Assembly (NCBI GenBank): GCA_947254595.1
Contig: CAMYED010000021.1
Location: forward strand, 1 to 17,120
Direction of reading: 5' to 3'
Length of the DNA stretch: 17,120 nucleotides
DNA from: an uncultured Gardnerella sp.
Lineage (GTDB): Bacteria; Actinomycetota; Actinomycetes; Actinomycetales; Bifidobacteriaceae
Under the pieces are notes generated by a model. The model had not been told where the DNA came from. It searched no databases and saw only the letters and a list, made by a program, of their open reading frames with translations. Shown piece after piece: positions 5,870 to 14,218 of the stretch; position 1 is the first letter of the stretch, and each line of letters begins with the position of its first letter. The position numbers and the translations under genes are program-made.

Positions 5870-6766
5870 TTACTCCCAACCCAAACGATTCGCATCAAAA
5901 ACTGGACCGTCGTTACAAACTTTTAGTCTTCCTTCCAAAGTATCAACCACGCAAGCAACGCAAGTTCCATAACCGCATCCCATGCGCGCCTCAAGGCTTA
6001 GCTGGCATTTAACACCGCGATCATGCGCCCAGTGCGCTACGGCTTTCATCATCGGCAATGGTCCGCAAGACAAAATAACAGTTGGCAAATCGTCGCCAAA
6101 ATCAAATTGCTTATTCTGCTCAAGCTCATCAAGCAGCGTAATAACAGTGCCTTCAGCGTTAGTAATACTGTGTACGTCTGAAATATATTCCTTCATTAAG
6201 TCGTCTGCAAAACGCTTACTACGGTAGCCGAGCACTGCTGTTACGCTAGAATCCTTGCGCTCGCTTAAAGCTTGAGCTGCGCAAATAATAGGCGGCACAC
6301 CCAATCCTCCGCTAACTAGCACGTAATGCGCAGGCGAATCAATATTAAAGCCCAATCCCAAAGGCCCAAGAGCGTCAACAGTGCTTCCAGGCTTAAGCTC
6401 GGCAAACTTCGCAGTGCCCTTTCCTATTACCGCAAAAATAAGCGTAAAAGTATCTCCCTCAACGCTTGCAACACCAAAAGGACGAGGAAGCATTGCGGTT
6501 GGATCCGGCGAATACAAGTTCACAAATTGCGCAGGAGTGGCGCGTTTAGCAATCTCCGCATCTCGCAAAGTTAAGCGGTAAACGCCTTCATCAAGCTGCT
6601 CATTATTAAGCACTTCTACAGCTCTACGCCCCCAAAGACGCGAATATTTTGCGCTGTTGCTTTCGTCTGCAGAGCTTGATCCGGAAGAGTCAAAAACGTC
6701 TTCACGTAACGTAAATATGGCGTTTCCATTGGCTTTTCGCGTTGGAATAAACATGCCATCACTCAT
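5870..6766 (-). CDS. pyrK: dihydroorotate dehydrogenase electron-transfer subunit
   Basis: PyrK carries FAD and a [2Fe-2S] cluster and passes electrons from PyrD's FMN to NAD+. The 298-residue protein has a ferredoxin-reductase-like FAD domain (about 45-140) with RPF at 95-97 and GKGT at 116-119. A nucleotide-binding domain follows, with GGLGVPP at 153-159 and SCGPLPMM at 233-240. The C-terminal cluster motif has four cysteines, 264, 269, 272 and 284, in GCGYGTCVACVV and KVCNDGPVF, as in other PyrK proteins. The N-terminal 40 or so residues are an extra Ser-rich extension. ATG start with AGGGG about seven bases upstream. It lies directly before pyrD, which it needs as partner. Confidence 0.96.
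   Translation of the reverse strand: MSDGMFIPTRKANGNAIFTLREDVFDSSGSSSADESNSAKYSRLWGRRAVEVLNNEQLDEGVYRLTLRDAEIAKRATPAQFVNLYSPDPTAMLPRPFGVASVEGDTFTLIFAVIGKGTAKFAELKPGSTVDALGPLGLGFNIDSPAHYVLVSGGLGVPPIICAAQALSERKDSSVTAVLGYRSKRFADDLMKEYISDVHSITNAEGTVITLLDELEQNKQFDFGDDLPTVILSCGPLPMMKAVAHWAHDRGVKCQLSLEARMGCGYGTCVACVVDTLEGRLKVCNDGPVFDANRLGWE
5873..5877 (-). promoter_or_regulatory. pyrD ribosome binding site inside the pyrK 3' end
   Basis: GGGAG on the minus strand lies within the last codons of pyrK, eight bases before the pyrD ATG at 5862-5864. This favours the ATG over the overlapping TTG as the pyrD start. Confidence 0.7.
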
Positions 6767-6871
6767 GTGGTTTCCCCTACCCTTGTATGTGTTGTACCGT
6801 TGCGTTTTTGTCTTACTTATTTTTTAGTTTTTAAGTTTTGATTTTAAGTTTTATTCATTTATTTTTTATTT

Positions 6872-6938
6872 TTAGTTATACATTTTAGCGATACAATGCA
6901 TTTTAGCGATAAGCTGCATTCTATCGATACACTGCATT
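6872..6938 (-). repeat. 18-bp tandem repeat of the pyrF 3' end, each unit ending in an in-frame stop
   Basis: Units lie at 6921-6938 (the last five pyrF codons plus TAG), 6903-6920 and 6885-6902, with a shortened copy at 6872-6884. On the coding strand each full unit reads Asn-Ala-X-Tyr-Arg-stop, with X being Val, Ala and Leu in turn; stops are TAG, TAA and TAA. The short copy reads Asn-Val-stop. All units stay in the pyrF frame. Confidence 0.95.
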
Positions 6939-7973
6939 TCTTAAGTCGTCGCGCATATTTTTAGCAGCAACAGCTGCAGATTCGCTTACAATATCAAGAA
7001 TATTATCGAGAGACATATTTCCTTGATTTTTCGCATAATCTTCAGACTTTTGCCACGCGCCAATAATACCGCGAGAAGAATTAACAATAGCTCCTTCACC
7101 ATTCGCATCAAACATTCCAGCAACATCTTTAGCAGTGCCACCTTGAGCGCCGTAGCCCGGAACTAGGAAGAAAGTGTGCGGCATAAGCTCACGCAAACGC
7201 TTTCCTTCTTCCGGATGCGTGGCGCCAACCACAGCTCCAACATTCGAATAGCCGCGCTTCCCAACGTGTGGCGCACCCCAGCTTTCAATCAAGTCAGCCA
7301 TATTCTCGTACACTGGCCTACCGTCTTGCAAAATAAGCTCCTGAAGCTCTTTGCTTGAAGGATTTGACGTGCGAAGCAGCACAAAAATGCTTTTATTATG
7401 CGCAACTGCTTCGTCAATAAAAGGATTTACACCATCCGAACCCATATAAGGGTTTACTGTAAGCGAATCTTCGTGCCAAACGTCCAAATTTTTATAGCTT
7501 TTTAGAAGATTTTCAAGAGATTGCGGAAGAGCGTTACTTTTAGTTTGGTTAGCTTTGTCGTCTTCAAGATATGCTGAGAGATTAGCAAAACCGCTTAAAT
7601 GAGCCGCATACTGGCCTGCAGTCGAGCCAATATCTCCGCGCTTTGCATCCCCAATTACCAGCAAACCCTGCGATTTTGCGTATTCGCAAGTCATTGCGTA
7701 CGTGTCCATTCCAGCAGGGCCTAGAGCTTCATACATTGCGATTTGCGGCTTTACAGCCGGCACAATATCTGCAACTGCGTCAATAATCGCGCGATTAAAC
7801 TCAAAATAAGCCGTAGCTAAAAGAGTTGGCAGCGCATCTTCGCTATCTACTTCTTGCAAAACTTCGTCAGCAAGAGAAGCAATAATTTCCGCCGGAACAA
7901 TCCCAGGTTTAGGATCCAATCCCACAACGCTAGGATTCTGCTTAGCTGCAATCGCTTCAATTAATTCGTCCAT
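6921..7973 (-). CDS. pyrF: orotidine 5'-phosphate decarboxylase
   Basis: PyrF decarboxylates OMP to UMP, the last step of the pathway. The 350-residue protein is of the longer subgroup common in actinobacteria. Motifs in order: VVGLDPKPG at 16-24, KPQIAMYEALGPAG at 75-88, the catalytic DAKRGDIGSTA at 109-119 (Lys111 and Asp114), NPYMGSDGVNPFID at 174-187, RTSNP at 201-205, GATHPEEG at 250-257, PGYGAQGG at 272-279 and the phosphate-gripping NSSRGI at 298-303. A polar, lysine- and asparagine-rich stretch at about 131-166 looks like an insertion and may explain the greater length. ATG start, 50 nt after pyrC. The last codons and stop are tandemly repeated downstream. Confidence 0.96.
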   Translation of the reverse strand: MDELIEAIAAKQNPSVVGLDPKPGIVPAEIIASLADEVLQEVDSEDALPTLLATAYFEFNRAIIDAVADIVPAVKPQIAMYEALGPAGMDTYAMTCEYAKSQGLLVIGDAKRGDIGSTAGQYAAHLSGFANLSAYLEDDKANQTKSNALPQSLENLLKSYKNLDVWHEDSLTVNPYMGSDGVNPFIDEAVAHNKSIFVLLRTSNPSSKELQELILQDGRPVYENMADLIESWGAPHVGKRGYSNVGAVVGATHPEEGKRLRELMPHTFFLVPGYGAQGGTAKDVAGMFDANGEGAIVNSSRGIIGAWQKSEDYAKNQGNMSLDNILDIVSESAAVAAKNMRDDLRNAVYR

Positions 7974-7996
7974 TTACTACCAACCTAAATTATTAT

Positions 7997-8028
7997 TTCA
8001 ATCACAGTTTTGAAAAACTTCAATCACA
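7997..8028. repeat. 10-bp direct repeat flanking the pyrC stop
   Basis: TTCAATCACA (plus strand) occurs at 7997-8006 and 8019-8028, period 22 bp; the second copy includes the pyrC stop codon (8024-8026). Confidence 0.7.
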
Positions 8029-9436
8029 TTCTCGAGAACGCAATTTCCGAACCAATAATCGTCGCAACCGGCCTGCCTGTAAGCTGCCAGCCGTCAAAAG
8101 GAGTGTTTCGAGCTTTAGAATGGAAGGAATTTGCGTCAACCGTCCACTTTTCTCGCATATTAATCAGCACTAAATCAACGTTTTCAGGATGCTCAGTAAT
8201 ATTTAAGCGCAACGTTCGCTTATTTGCGCAGCGCGAAGAAACGTTAAGCAAAGCCGCAATATCCGTAGGTCTTCTGCTCATCAATTGCATTGGATTTACC
8301 GACATTAATTCGATTAAATGCTTGTCATCCGTGTACCCTGCATCAACCAAAACTTTTCTGCACACGCCGTACGCACATTCAAGACCAATAATTCCGTTAG
8401 GTGCGCTCGCAAAATCTCCCGACTTTTCCTCAGTAGTATGAGGAGCGTGATCAGTTGCAATCATGTCGATTGTGCCATCCGCAATAGCTGCAAGAGTTGC
8501 TTGACGATCCGCTTTAGAACGAAGCGGCGGATTCATTTTTGCCATCGCACCGTACTTCAGCACATCCTCGTCACACAAAGCAACGTAGTGCGGAGCTGTT
8601 TCGCAAGTAATTGGCAAGCCTTCTTTTTTCGCTTTACGAATCGCTTCAAAAGCTGCAGCCGTGCTCACATGCTGGAAGTGCACGTGCACTCCCGTTTCTT
8701 TGGCAGCGTCAATATCTCGCTGAACGATTGCAAGCTCTGTTGAAGCTGGGATTCCGCCAACACCAAGCATTTTCGCAACCGGACCATCGTTTACAGCTCC
8801 AGTATTATGGTGCTCGCAATGCTCAACGAAAGGTAAGCCGGTTTGTTTTGCCATCGCCAACACATCTCGCAAAATAGGCTCCGGCACTGCAGAACCGTCG
8901 TCGCTTATAGCGGTGATTGGATGCTTTTTCATTGGGGACGTTTTTTCTGCGTCGTCAATTCCAGCAACATACTTTTTCCAGTTTTCAATATTGCTTGGGC
9001 TTAAACCTTTACGCCCTAAAGATGCGCAAACGCTTAAATCGTAGCGAACAGGCAATTTTACGCCGTAAATGCAACCGTAACGCTGCAAATAGTCGATTAC
9101 GTTTTCTACATCGAAAGGAGCATCATCCCAAGGCTCGCCGTCAAGAGCCGGAATAGTATTCGGCATAATCAAAACTTGCGTGTAACCGCCGGCAGCAGCA
9201 GCCTCACTGCCAGTCATCATAGTTTCTTTTTTGGTTTGACCAGGATCCCTAAAATGTACGTGCGGATCTGCAAAACCAGGAGCAACAACCAAGTCACTTG
9301 CATCAATATCGCCAGTAACGCGCGCATTCGGCTCTATAAGAGCATCCTGACGAACGCCATCAACAACAAGATCGATTCGTTCGCCAGTATCCCACACAGA
9401 GATATTGCGCAAAGTTAAGATGCCAGCTTCGTTCAT
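8024..9436 (-). CDS. pyrC: dihydroorotase (class I)
   Basis: PyrC closes carbamoyl aspartate to dihydroorotate, the third step. The 470-residue amidohydrolase has the metal motif DPHVHFRDPGQ at 57-67 (His59 and His61). Further ligand-type residues are Asp180 in ISDDGS, His206 in VEHCEHH, His256 in HFQHVST and Asp329 in IATDHAPH. The long form with MPNT (91-94) and ISDDG marks class I, as in Gram-positive bacteria, rather than the shorter E. coli type. The ATG has AGGAG five bases upstream. It follows the fused aspartate carbamoyltransferase after a 130-nt AT-rich repeat-bearing spacer and is followed by pyrF after 50 nt. Confidence 0.97.
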   Translation of the reverse strand: MNEAGILTLRNISVWDTGERIDLVVDGVRQDALIEPNARVTGDIDASDLVVAPGFADPHVHFRDPGQTKKETMMTGSEAAAAGGYTQVLIMPNTIPALDGEPWDDAPFDVENVIDYLQRYGCIYGVKLPVRYDLSVCASLGRKGLSPSNIENWKKYVAGIDDAEKTSPMKKHPITAISDDGSAVPEPILRDVLAMAKQTGLPFVEHCEHHNTGAVNDGPVAKMLGVGGIPASTELAIVQRDIDAAKETGVHVHFQHVSTAAAFEAIRKAKKEGLPITCETAPHYVALCDEDVLKYGAMAKMNPPLRSKADRQATLAAIADGTIDMIATDHAPHTTEEKSGDFASAPNGIIGLECAYGVCRKVLVDAGYTDDKHLIELMSVNPMQLMSRRPTDIAALLNVSSRCANKRTLRLNITEHPENVDLVLINMREKWTVDANSFHSKARNTPFDGWQLTGRPVATIIGSEIAFSRM

Positions 9437-9475
9437 ATCACTCCTAGTTTTGCGTAAATTAAATTATTGCGTAAC

Positions 9476-9523
9476 TTACTATGTAAATTAACTTACTGCG
9501 TAAATTAACTTACTGCGTAAATT
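9476..9523. repeat. 17-bp tandem repeat in the pyrBI–pyrC spacer
   Basis: TTACTATGTAAATTAAC (9476-9492), TTACTGCGTAAATTAAC (9493-9509) and a partial TTACTGCGTAAATT (9510-9523) form 2.8 units. The second and third contain the small dyad TTAC-TGC-GTAA. A degenerate related copy lies at about 9450-9460. Confidence 0.85.
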
Positions 9524-9566
9524 TTTACTATTTAATTATTGTAATAAATTTTACTGCACTACACTT

Positions 9567-10820
9567 TTAGGCACGCGCTTCTTCGTCACAATACATGCAG
9601 CGATATTCGTGCCTGTTGGAATCAGCTTTGTAGAACTTGCGTTTAAGAGTCAGCTCACTGTTAGTTATGCAGCGCGGATTCGGGCAAGTAAGATTCTCAG
9701 GAGCATTCTCATCGGTTGTGTGCACGCGAGGATCCGCTAAGGAAATGCCGTGAGAATCAACCGCTTGCAACTCGTCTTCCGGAACGTTCACAAAATCGGT
9801 TGGCTCATAGCCACAAAGCTCATCTCCAAGAAGTGAACTTTCCAAAGCCATGCGCATAAGCATACCGTTTTTAACCTGCTCAAAGTATGCTGCGCGTGGG
9901 TCGTCGTCAACATCAACAGCAATCTCATTAATACGCGGAAGCGGATGAAGCACTGCAGTATTAGGCTTTGCCTGTTGCAATTTTTCTTCCGTCAAAATGT
10001 ACGTGTCACGAAGACGCAAGTACTGCTCGCGATCCGTAAAACGTTCCTCTTGCACGCGAGTCATATAAAGCACGTCCAAGCTGCCAATCACTTCCATCAA
10101 ATCGCGAGTTTCTTCGTAAGTGCAAGAAGGAGTGTCCTCAATTCGGTCAATTACATACTGCGGAGTTTTAAGCTCATCCGGACTAATAAGCACAAAATGA
10201 ACGTTACCAAAGCGGCACAAAGTCTCAATAAGCGAATGAACAGTGCGTCCGTAAGTTAAGTCTCCGCACAATCCAACAGTAAGGTTATTAAGTCTGCCGA
10301 AACGCGCAAGAATCGTAGCCAAATCTGCAAGAGTTTGCGTAGGATGCATGTGGCCGCCGTCGCCCGCGTTAATAATAGGAGTGCTCACAGCCTGCGTTGC
10401 AACAAAAGCAGCACCCTCCTTCGGGTGGCGCATTGCAACAATGTCAACATAATTCGACACAACTTTCAAAGTATCGTTTACAGTTTCGCCCTTGCTTGCG
10501 CTAGAAAGTTGCGCGCCTGCAAAGCCGATTACTTTTCCACCCAAACGCAGCATTGCCGTTTCGAAACTTAAGCGAGTGCGCGTGCTCGGCTCATAAAAAA
10601 GAGTGGCCAACACTCTGCCATCGCAAGTGTGGGCCACTTCTTTACGGTGCGAATCAATGTATCGCGCTTTGTCTAAAAGCATTCGTATTTGAGCTGTGGA
10701 AATATCGTCCAAAGTAACAACGCTTTTGCCTGCTAACGATTGAGCAATTGCGTCACGAGAAAAAGTTTGGTGCAAAGAATTAGAAACGCTGGAATTAGAA
10801 GATTTAACTGCGTTCGTCAT
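9567..10820 (-). CDS. pyrB: aspartate carbamoyltransferase catalytic chain fused to the zinc domain of the regulatory chain
   Basis: This is the committed step: carbamoyl phosphate plus aspartate to carbamoyl aspartate. Residues about 28-335 are a complete PyrB with the carbamoyl-phosphate loop STRTR (79-83), the SASKGET loop (107-113), GDLTYGRTVHS (186-196) and HPLPR (292-296). About 40 linker residues follow (336-376). The C-terminus is then recognisably the zinc-binding domain of PyrI, with CPNPRC (Cys379, Cys384) and CMYC (Cys408, Cys411). The PyrI N-terminal allosteric domain of about 100 residues, which binds ATP, CTP and UTP in E. coli, is absent, and no separate pyrI is in the window. 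Known PyrB-PyrI fusions such as in Thermotoga keep the whole regulatory chain, from memory. The enzyme is probably active but without classical CTP/ATP control (inference). It is first in the pyr cluster, 133 nt after glnE. Confidence 0.93.
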   Translation of the reverse strand: MTNAVKSSNSSVSNSLHQTFSRDAIAQSLAGKSVVTLDDISTAQIRMLLDKARYIDSHRKEVAHTCDGRVLATLFYEPSTRTRLSFETAMLRLGGKVIGFAGAQLSSASKGETVNDTLKVVSNYVDIVAMRHPKEGAAFVATQAVSTPIINAGDGGHMHPTQTLADLATILARFGRLNNLTVGLCGDLTYGRTVHSLIETLCRFGNVHFVLISPDELKTPQYVIDRIEDTPSCTYEETRDLMEVIGSLDVLYMTRVQEERFTDREQYLRLRDTYILTEEKLQQAKPNTAVLHPLPRINEIAVDVDDDPRAAYFEQVKNGMLMRMALESSLLGDELCGYEPTDFVNVPEDELQAVDSHGISLADPRVHTTDENAPENLTCPNPRCITNSELTLKRKFYKADSNRHEYRCMYCDEEARA

Positions 10821-10856
10821 AATAAATACCGCTTACCTTTCGCTAGTTGGCAAGAC

Positions 10857-10876
10857 GGCCGCGACCACACGCGACC
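10857..10876 (-). promoter_or_regulatory. hairpin in the pyrBI leader
   Basis: On the minus strand GGUCGCG (10876-10870) pairs with CGCGGCC (10863-10857) around a 6-nt loop, with one U·G pair. It lies about 36 nt before the pyrBI start. No U-run follows. A second G/C-rich imperfect stem (10902-10922) lies between it and the glnE stop and may serve as the glnE end, also without a U-run. No PyrR-type attenuator or clear promoter is seen. Confidence 0.4.
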
Positions 10877-10953
10877 TACGCAATATTACTGATTAGCTTT
10901 GACGAATCCCCCACCCCCGGAGTGGCGGCATACTAGTATTAACTACATCAAAA

Positions 10954-13900
10954 TTAGCGGCCGTAGAAAAGACGAGACATGACCTCGCGGCACTGACGCA
11001 TCGTAGCAAGAATATCATTTTCAAAAACACGGCCCTGGTTCGGCTCGTAGCCAAGATAAGTTGCGATACCGCCCAAAGAATACGAATCCGTAGGAATCAC
11101 ATCCGCACGCTCCAACGAGCCAGACCACAAAAAATTAGCATTGCGCACCGCAGAACACATACGCCAGCAGCGCTCCAAAATTTTAGCATCATCCTCATCA
11201 ATCAAATGCTCAGACTGCAACGCTTTCAAAGCTTGCATCGTACCAACAACGCGCAAAGACTCGTAAGTGCCAGCATACTGCAATTGCAAAAGCTGAACAG
11301 TCCACTCAACGTCGCTTAAGCCGCCGCGTCCAAGCTTCAAATGCCTGTCTCTACTAACTCCCCTAGGCAAACGCTCCGCTTCCATACGCGCCTTAAGCTT
11401 ACGAATTTCGGAAAGTTGCGACTCACTAAGAGGATTTTTTGCGTAACGCAAGTCGTTCACAACGCCATCAAGTAGCGCATCCGCCAACTCTTTAGAACCT
11501 GCAGCAAAACGCGCGCGAAGCAACGCCTGATACTCCCACGTACTCGCCCAATTACGATAATACTTTTCACAAGACTCCAGCGAACGCACAAGCGGACCAT
11601 CCTTACCCTCCGGACGCAAATCCAAATCAACCATGATTTTTGGCTCAAGAGTAAGAGAACCCTGCAAAATATTGCGCAAAATATCTACGGTTGTTTGCGC
11701 AAAACGATGCGCCGCATCTAAATCACAATCTTCACCAACCGGCTTGTAAATCACCATTATGTCCGCGTCCGAGCAGAAGTTTACTTCCCTACCGCCGTAA
11801 CGACCAAGCGCAATAATCGCAATTTCTGCTTGAGGAACGCTGAAATTCATTCGCAAAACAGCCTCGCGCATAGACCACTGCAAAGCCGCGTCTAAAACAG
11901 CGTCAAAAACGTCACTCATAGCGCGCATAGAAGTATCGTCGTCAATAAGACCACACATCCAAGCTAAAGCAACGCGCTCAATTTCCTGCCGGCGAAGCGC
12001 GCGCAAAGACTGCGCAAAATCCGCAATATTACTAGCATAACGAGCAACCATTGCGCTAGTTTGCATATCAAGACTTGCTCTATCGCGCGCAGATAGCGCT
12101 TCGTCGTCACCAAGCCAAGTAATAGACTGCATCGACTGCATCATAGCGTCGCCAAGATAGCGCGAATCCGCCAAAACGTGGCAAAGACGCTGAGCTGCAG
12201 AAGGAGAATCACGCAAAAAACCAAGATACGTATTCTTACCGCCAAAACGCTCCGCAAGACGCCGCCACGCAAGCAAACCCATATCCGGATTCTGGCCGTC
12301 ACCAAGCCACTTCAACACTGCCGGAAGCAGAATCCTGTGAATTTTAGCAGCCCTAGAAAGCCCCTCCGTAAGCGCTTCAACATGCAACTGCGCGGCGCGA
12401 GCATCCGCAAAACCAATAGACGCAAAGCGCGCGCGAGCAGCCTCCGGCGAAAGCACAATAGGATCCGCATCCGTTTGCGCATTAATCGGAAGCATAGGGC
12501 GATAGTAAATATCCTTATGCAAATGACGAATCTCACGACGAGCTTTATCAAAACGCGCAACCAACTCCTCCGGACGAAGACGAACAGCACGCGCAAGCCT
12601 ACGAATCTGATCATTATTATTAAGCTGCTCAGCAGAAATTGCTCGCGCACGATCCAAACCGCCGTTACCCTGCGCACCCAAATCAGGAAAAAGATGCGTA
12701 CGATGCATACTCCACATTTGCTGACGATGCTCAAGCACACGCTCAAAACGGTAATGCTCCGCCAAAATCGCCGCCTGCGACCTAGAAACGTAGCCGCCCT
12801 GAGCCAACGCCTGCAACGCGCAAAGAGTACACCTTTCACGCAACGACAAATCCTCACTACCATGCACAAGCTGCAACATTTGCACAGTAAACTCAACATC
12901 CCGCAAACCGCCGCGACCAAGCTTCATATCCAAATCGCGCTGCGAAACAGGAATAAGCGACTCAACGCGCTGACGCATATTCTGACAGTCAGCAACAAAA
13001 TGCTCACGACCAGAAGCCTTCCAAATAAGCGGCTCAACCATATCGCGGTAATCTTTCCCAAGAGCCTCATCCCCAGCCGCAGGACGCGACTTCAAAAGAG
13101 CCTGAAACTCCCAGCTACTCGCCCACTTTTCATAATATTCGCGGTGAGATTCAAGCCGCCGCACAAGCGGACCATCCTTACCTTCCGGCCTGAGCGCAGT
13201 ATCAATCTGCCAAAGAGGAGGCTCCGAAGAACCAGCAACCGCCGACTGACACACTTTTTGCAAAACCATCGCAATAGAAGCACCAACCCGAAGCACAGAA
13301 TCCTGATTCTGCTTGTTACTAGAATCCGCAGGCTCCACAACATAAATCAAATCAATATCCGAAACGTAATTAATTTCCTGCGCACCAAGCTTACCCATCG
13401 CAATAATCGCAAACCTACACGCGGAAGAACCAGTAACCTGGCCGCGAGCAATCGCCAAAGCCGCCTCCAAAGCAGCATCCGCAGCGTCGGAAAGCTTACG
13501 ACTAATATCAGGCTGCACCTCAACAGGGTCAGCGCTAGACAAATCAGCCGCCATAATCGCAGCAACATGCTCACGATAGCGCGCGCGGAGAGCAGAAACC
13601 GCTTGCGCAAATCCGAGCGAAGTAAGCGGAATAGTGTACGACTCGTTTTTTTCGGAAGAAACTACCGTAGCGCTATAAGCTTGTATTGCGCAAAGAAAGT
13701 CTTTTACGCGTTCTTCGCGCGTCATTGCAAAAAGATGATTCGGGTCATTTGCAGCAGCTTTTATAAGATTAGGTCTTGTGCGCATAAGCATTGCCAACGC
13801 GTTAGAAGCACCCAAAACTTGCATCAGGCTTGTCAACGCTCCGGACACTTGCGAATTTGAAGCTGCAATATTATTTATTATTTCCGGATACGCTTCACTT

Positions 13901-14142
13901 AAATCTTGCAACGCAAAAACCGCTGAGTCCGGGTCTTCCACAGTAAGCGCGCTTCTAAGTAACGCCTCAAACGAAACTGCATTACAATTTTCGCGTATGC
14001 GCTTTATTGCAGATCGCGCAGAATCCGGGCGCGCAAAGCCGGCTTTTATAAGACTTCTTGAGGTGAGTGCGAAAGAGGTTGTGCTGCTTTCGTTGCAGTT
14101 GATTTCAGCAGTTGCACTATCTGTTTTATTCGCACTTTCCAT
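10954..14142 (-). CDS. glnE: bifunctional glutamine synthetase adenylyltransferase/adenylyl-removing enzyme
   Basis: GlnE adds AMP to glutamine synthetase to switch it down under nitrogen excess and removes it under limitation. The 1062-residue protein shows the two-fold family design. The N-terminal removase nucleotidyltransferase domain has GKLGAQEINYVSDIDLIY (250-267), then LRPEGKDGPLVR (317-328), then KLGRGGLRDVEF (407-418) with helical regions. The C-terminal transferase domain repeats the pattern with GRYGGREVNFCSDADIMVIY (780-799) and LRPEGKDGPLVR (842-853). Both G-X11-D-X-D type metal motifs are intact, so both activities are expected. Length is slightly above the enterobacterial form and normal for actinobacteria. 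The ATG has only a weak upstream site, so the exact start is less certain. A repeat-rich spacer with three dyads lies upstream; pyrBI is 133 nt downstream. Confidence 0.97.
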   Translation of the reverse strand: MESANKTDSATAEINCNESSTTSFALTSRSLIKAGFARPDSARSAIKRIRENCNAVSFEALLRSALTVEDPDSAVFALQDLSEAYPEIINNIAASNSQVSGALTSLMQVLGASNALAMLMRTRPNLIKAAANDPNHLFAMTREERVKDFLCAIQAYSATVVSSEKNESYTIPLTSLGFAQAVSALRARYREHVAAIMAADLSSADPVEVQPDISRKLSDAADAALEAALAIARGQVTGSSACRFAIIAMGKLGAQEINYVSDIDLIYVVEPADSSNKQNQDSVLRVGASIAMVLQKVCQSAVAGSSEPPLWQIDTALRPEGKDGPLVRRLESHREYYEKWASSWEFQALLKSRPAAGDEALGKDYRDMVEPLIWKASGREHFVADCQNMRQRVESLIPVSQRDLDMKLGRGGLRDVEFTVQMLQLVHGSEDLSLRERCTLCALQALAQGGYVSRSQAAILAEHYRFERVLEHRQQMWSMHRTHLFPDLGAQGNGGLDRARAISAEQLNNNDQIRRLARAVRLRPEELVARFDKARREIRHLHKDIYYRPMLPINAQTDADPIVLSPEAARARFASIGFADARAAQLHVEALTEGLSRAAKIHRILLPAVLKWLGDGQNPDMGLLAWRRLAERFGGKNTYLGFLRDSPSAAQRLCHVLADSRYLGDAMMQSMQSITWLGDDEALSARDRASLDMQTSAMVARYASNIADFAQSLRALRRQEIERVALAWMCGLIDDDTSMRAMSDVFDAVLDAALQWSMREAVLRMNFSVPQAEIAIIALGRYGGREVNFCSDADIMVIYKPVGEDCDLDAAHRFAQTTVDILRNILQGSLTLEPKIMVDLDLRPEGKDGPLVRSLESCEKYYRNWASTWEYQALLRARFAAGSKELADALLDGVVNDLRYAKNPLSESQLSEIRKLKARMEAERLPRGVSRDRHLKLGRGGLSDVEWTVQLLQLQYAGTYESLRVVGTMQALKALQSEHLIDEDDAKILERCWRMCSAVRNANFLWSGSLERADVIPTDSYSLGGIATYLGYEPNQGRVFENDILATMRQCREVMSRLFYGR

Positions 14143-14182
14143 ACCGCAACTTTACAATGCGGTGGTGTACAAGGCTGCGCGA

Positions 14183-14218
14183 CGGCATTGCCTTTACATG
14201 CATGTACAGTCAATGCCG
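14183..14218. promoter_or_regulatory. 36-bp interrupted palindrome upstream of glnE
   Basis: CGGCATT (14183-14189), a 5-bp gap, the perfect 12-bp palindrome TACATGCATGTA (14195-14206), a 5-bp gap and AATGCCG (14212-14218) form a symmetric dyad with 16 of 18 half-positions matching. It lies 41 bp before the glnE start, where an operator or 5' UTR hairpin could act. It includes the first of three TTACA-N4-TGTA sites. Confidence 0.55.

Noticed and set aside
4863..5879. TTG start for pyrD at 5877-5879
   Set aside because: It would overlap pyrK by 10 nt, and the GGGAG site sits at ideal distance for the ATG at 5862-5864 instead.
10902..10922. Intrinsic terminator after glnE
   Set aside because: A G/C-rich imperfect stem is present but no U-run follows on the minus strand, so I do not call a terminator.
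12178..13860. 560-codon open frame on the plus strand
   Set aside because: It is fully antisense to glnE, whose motifs are intact throughout. Its product is an Arg/Thr/Asn/Lys-rich string with no fold or motif, as expected for a shadow frame.
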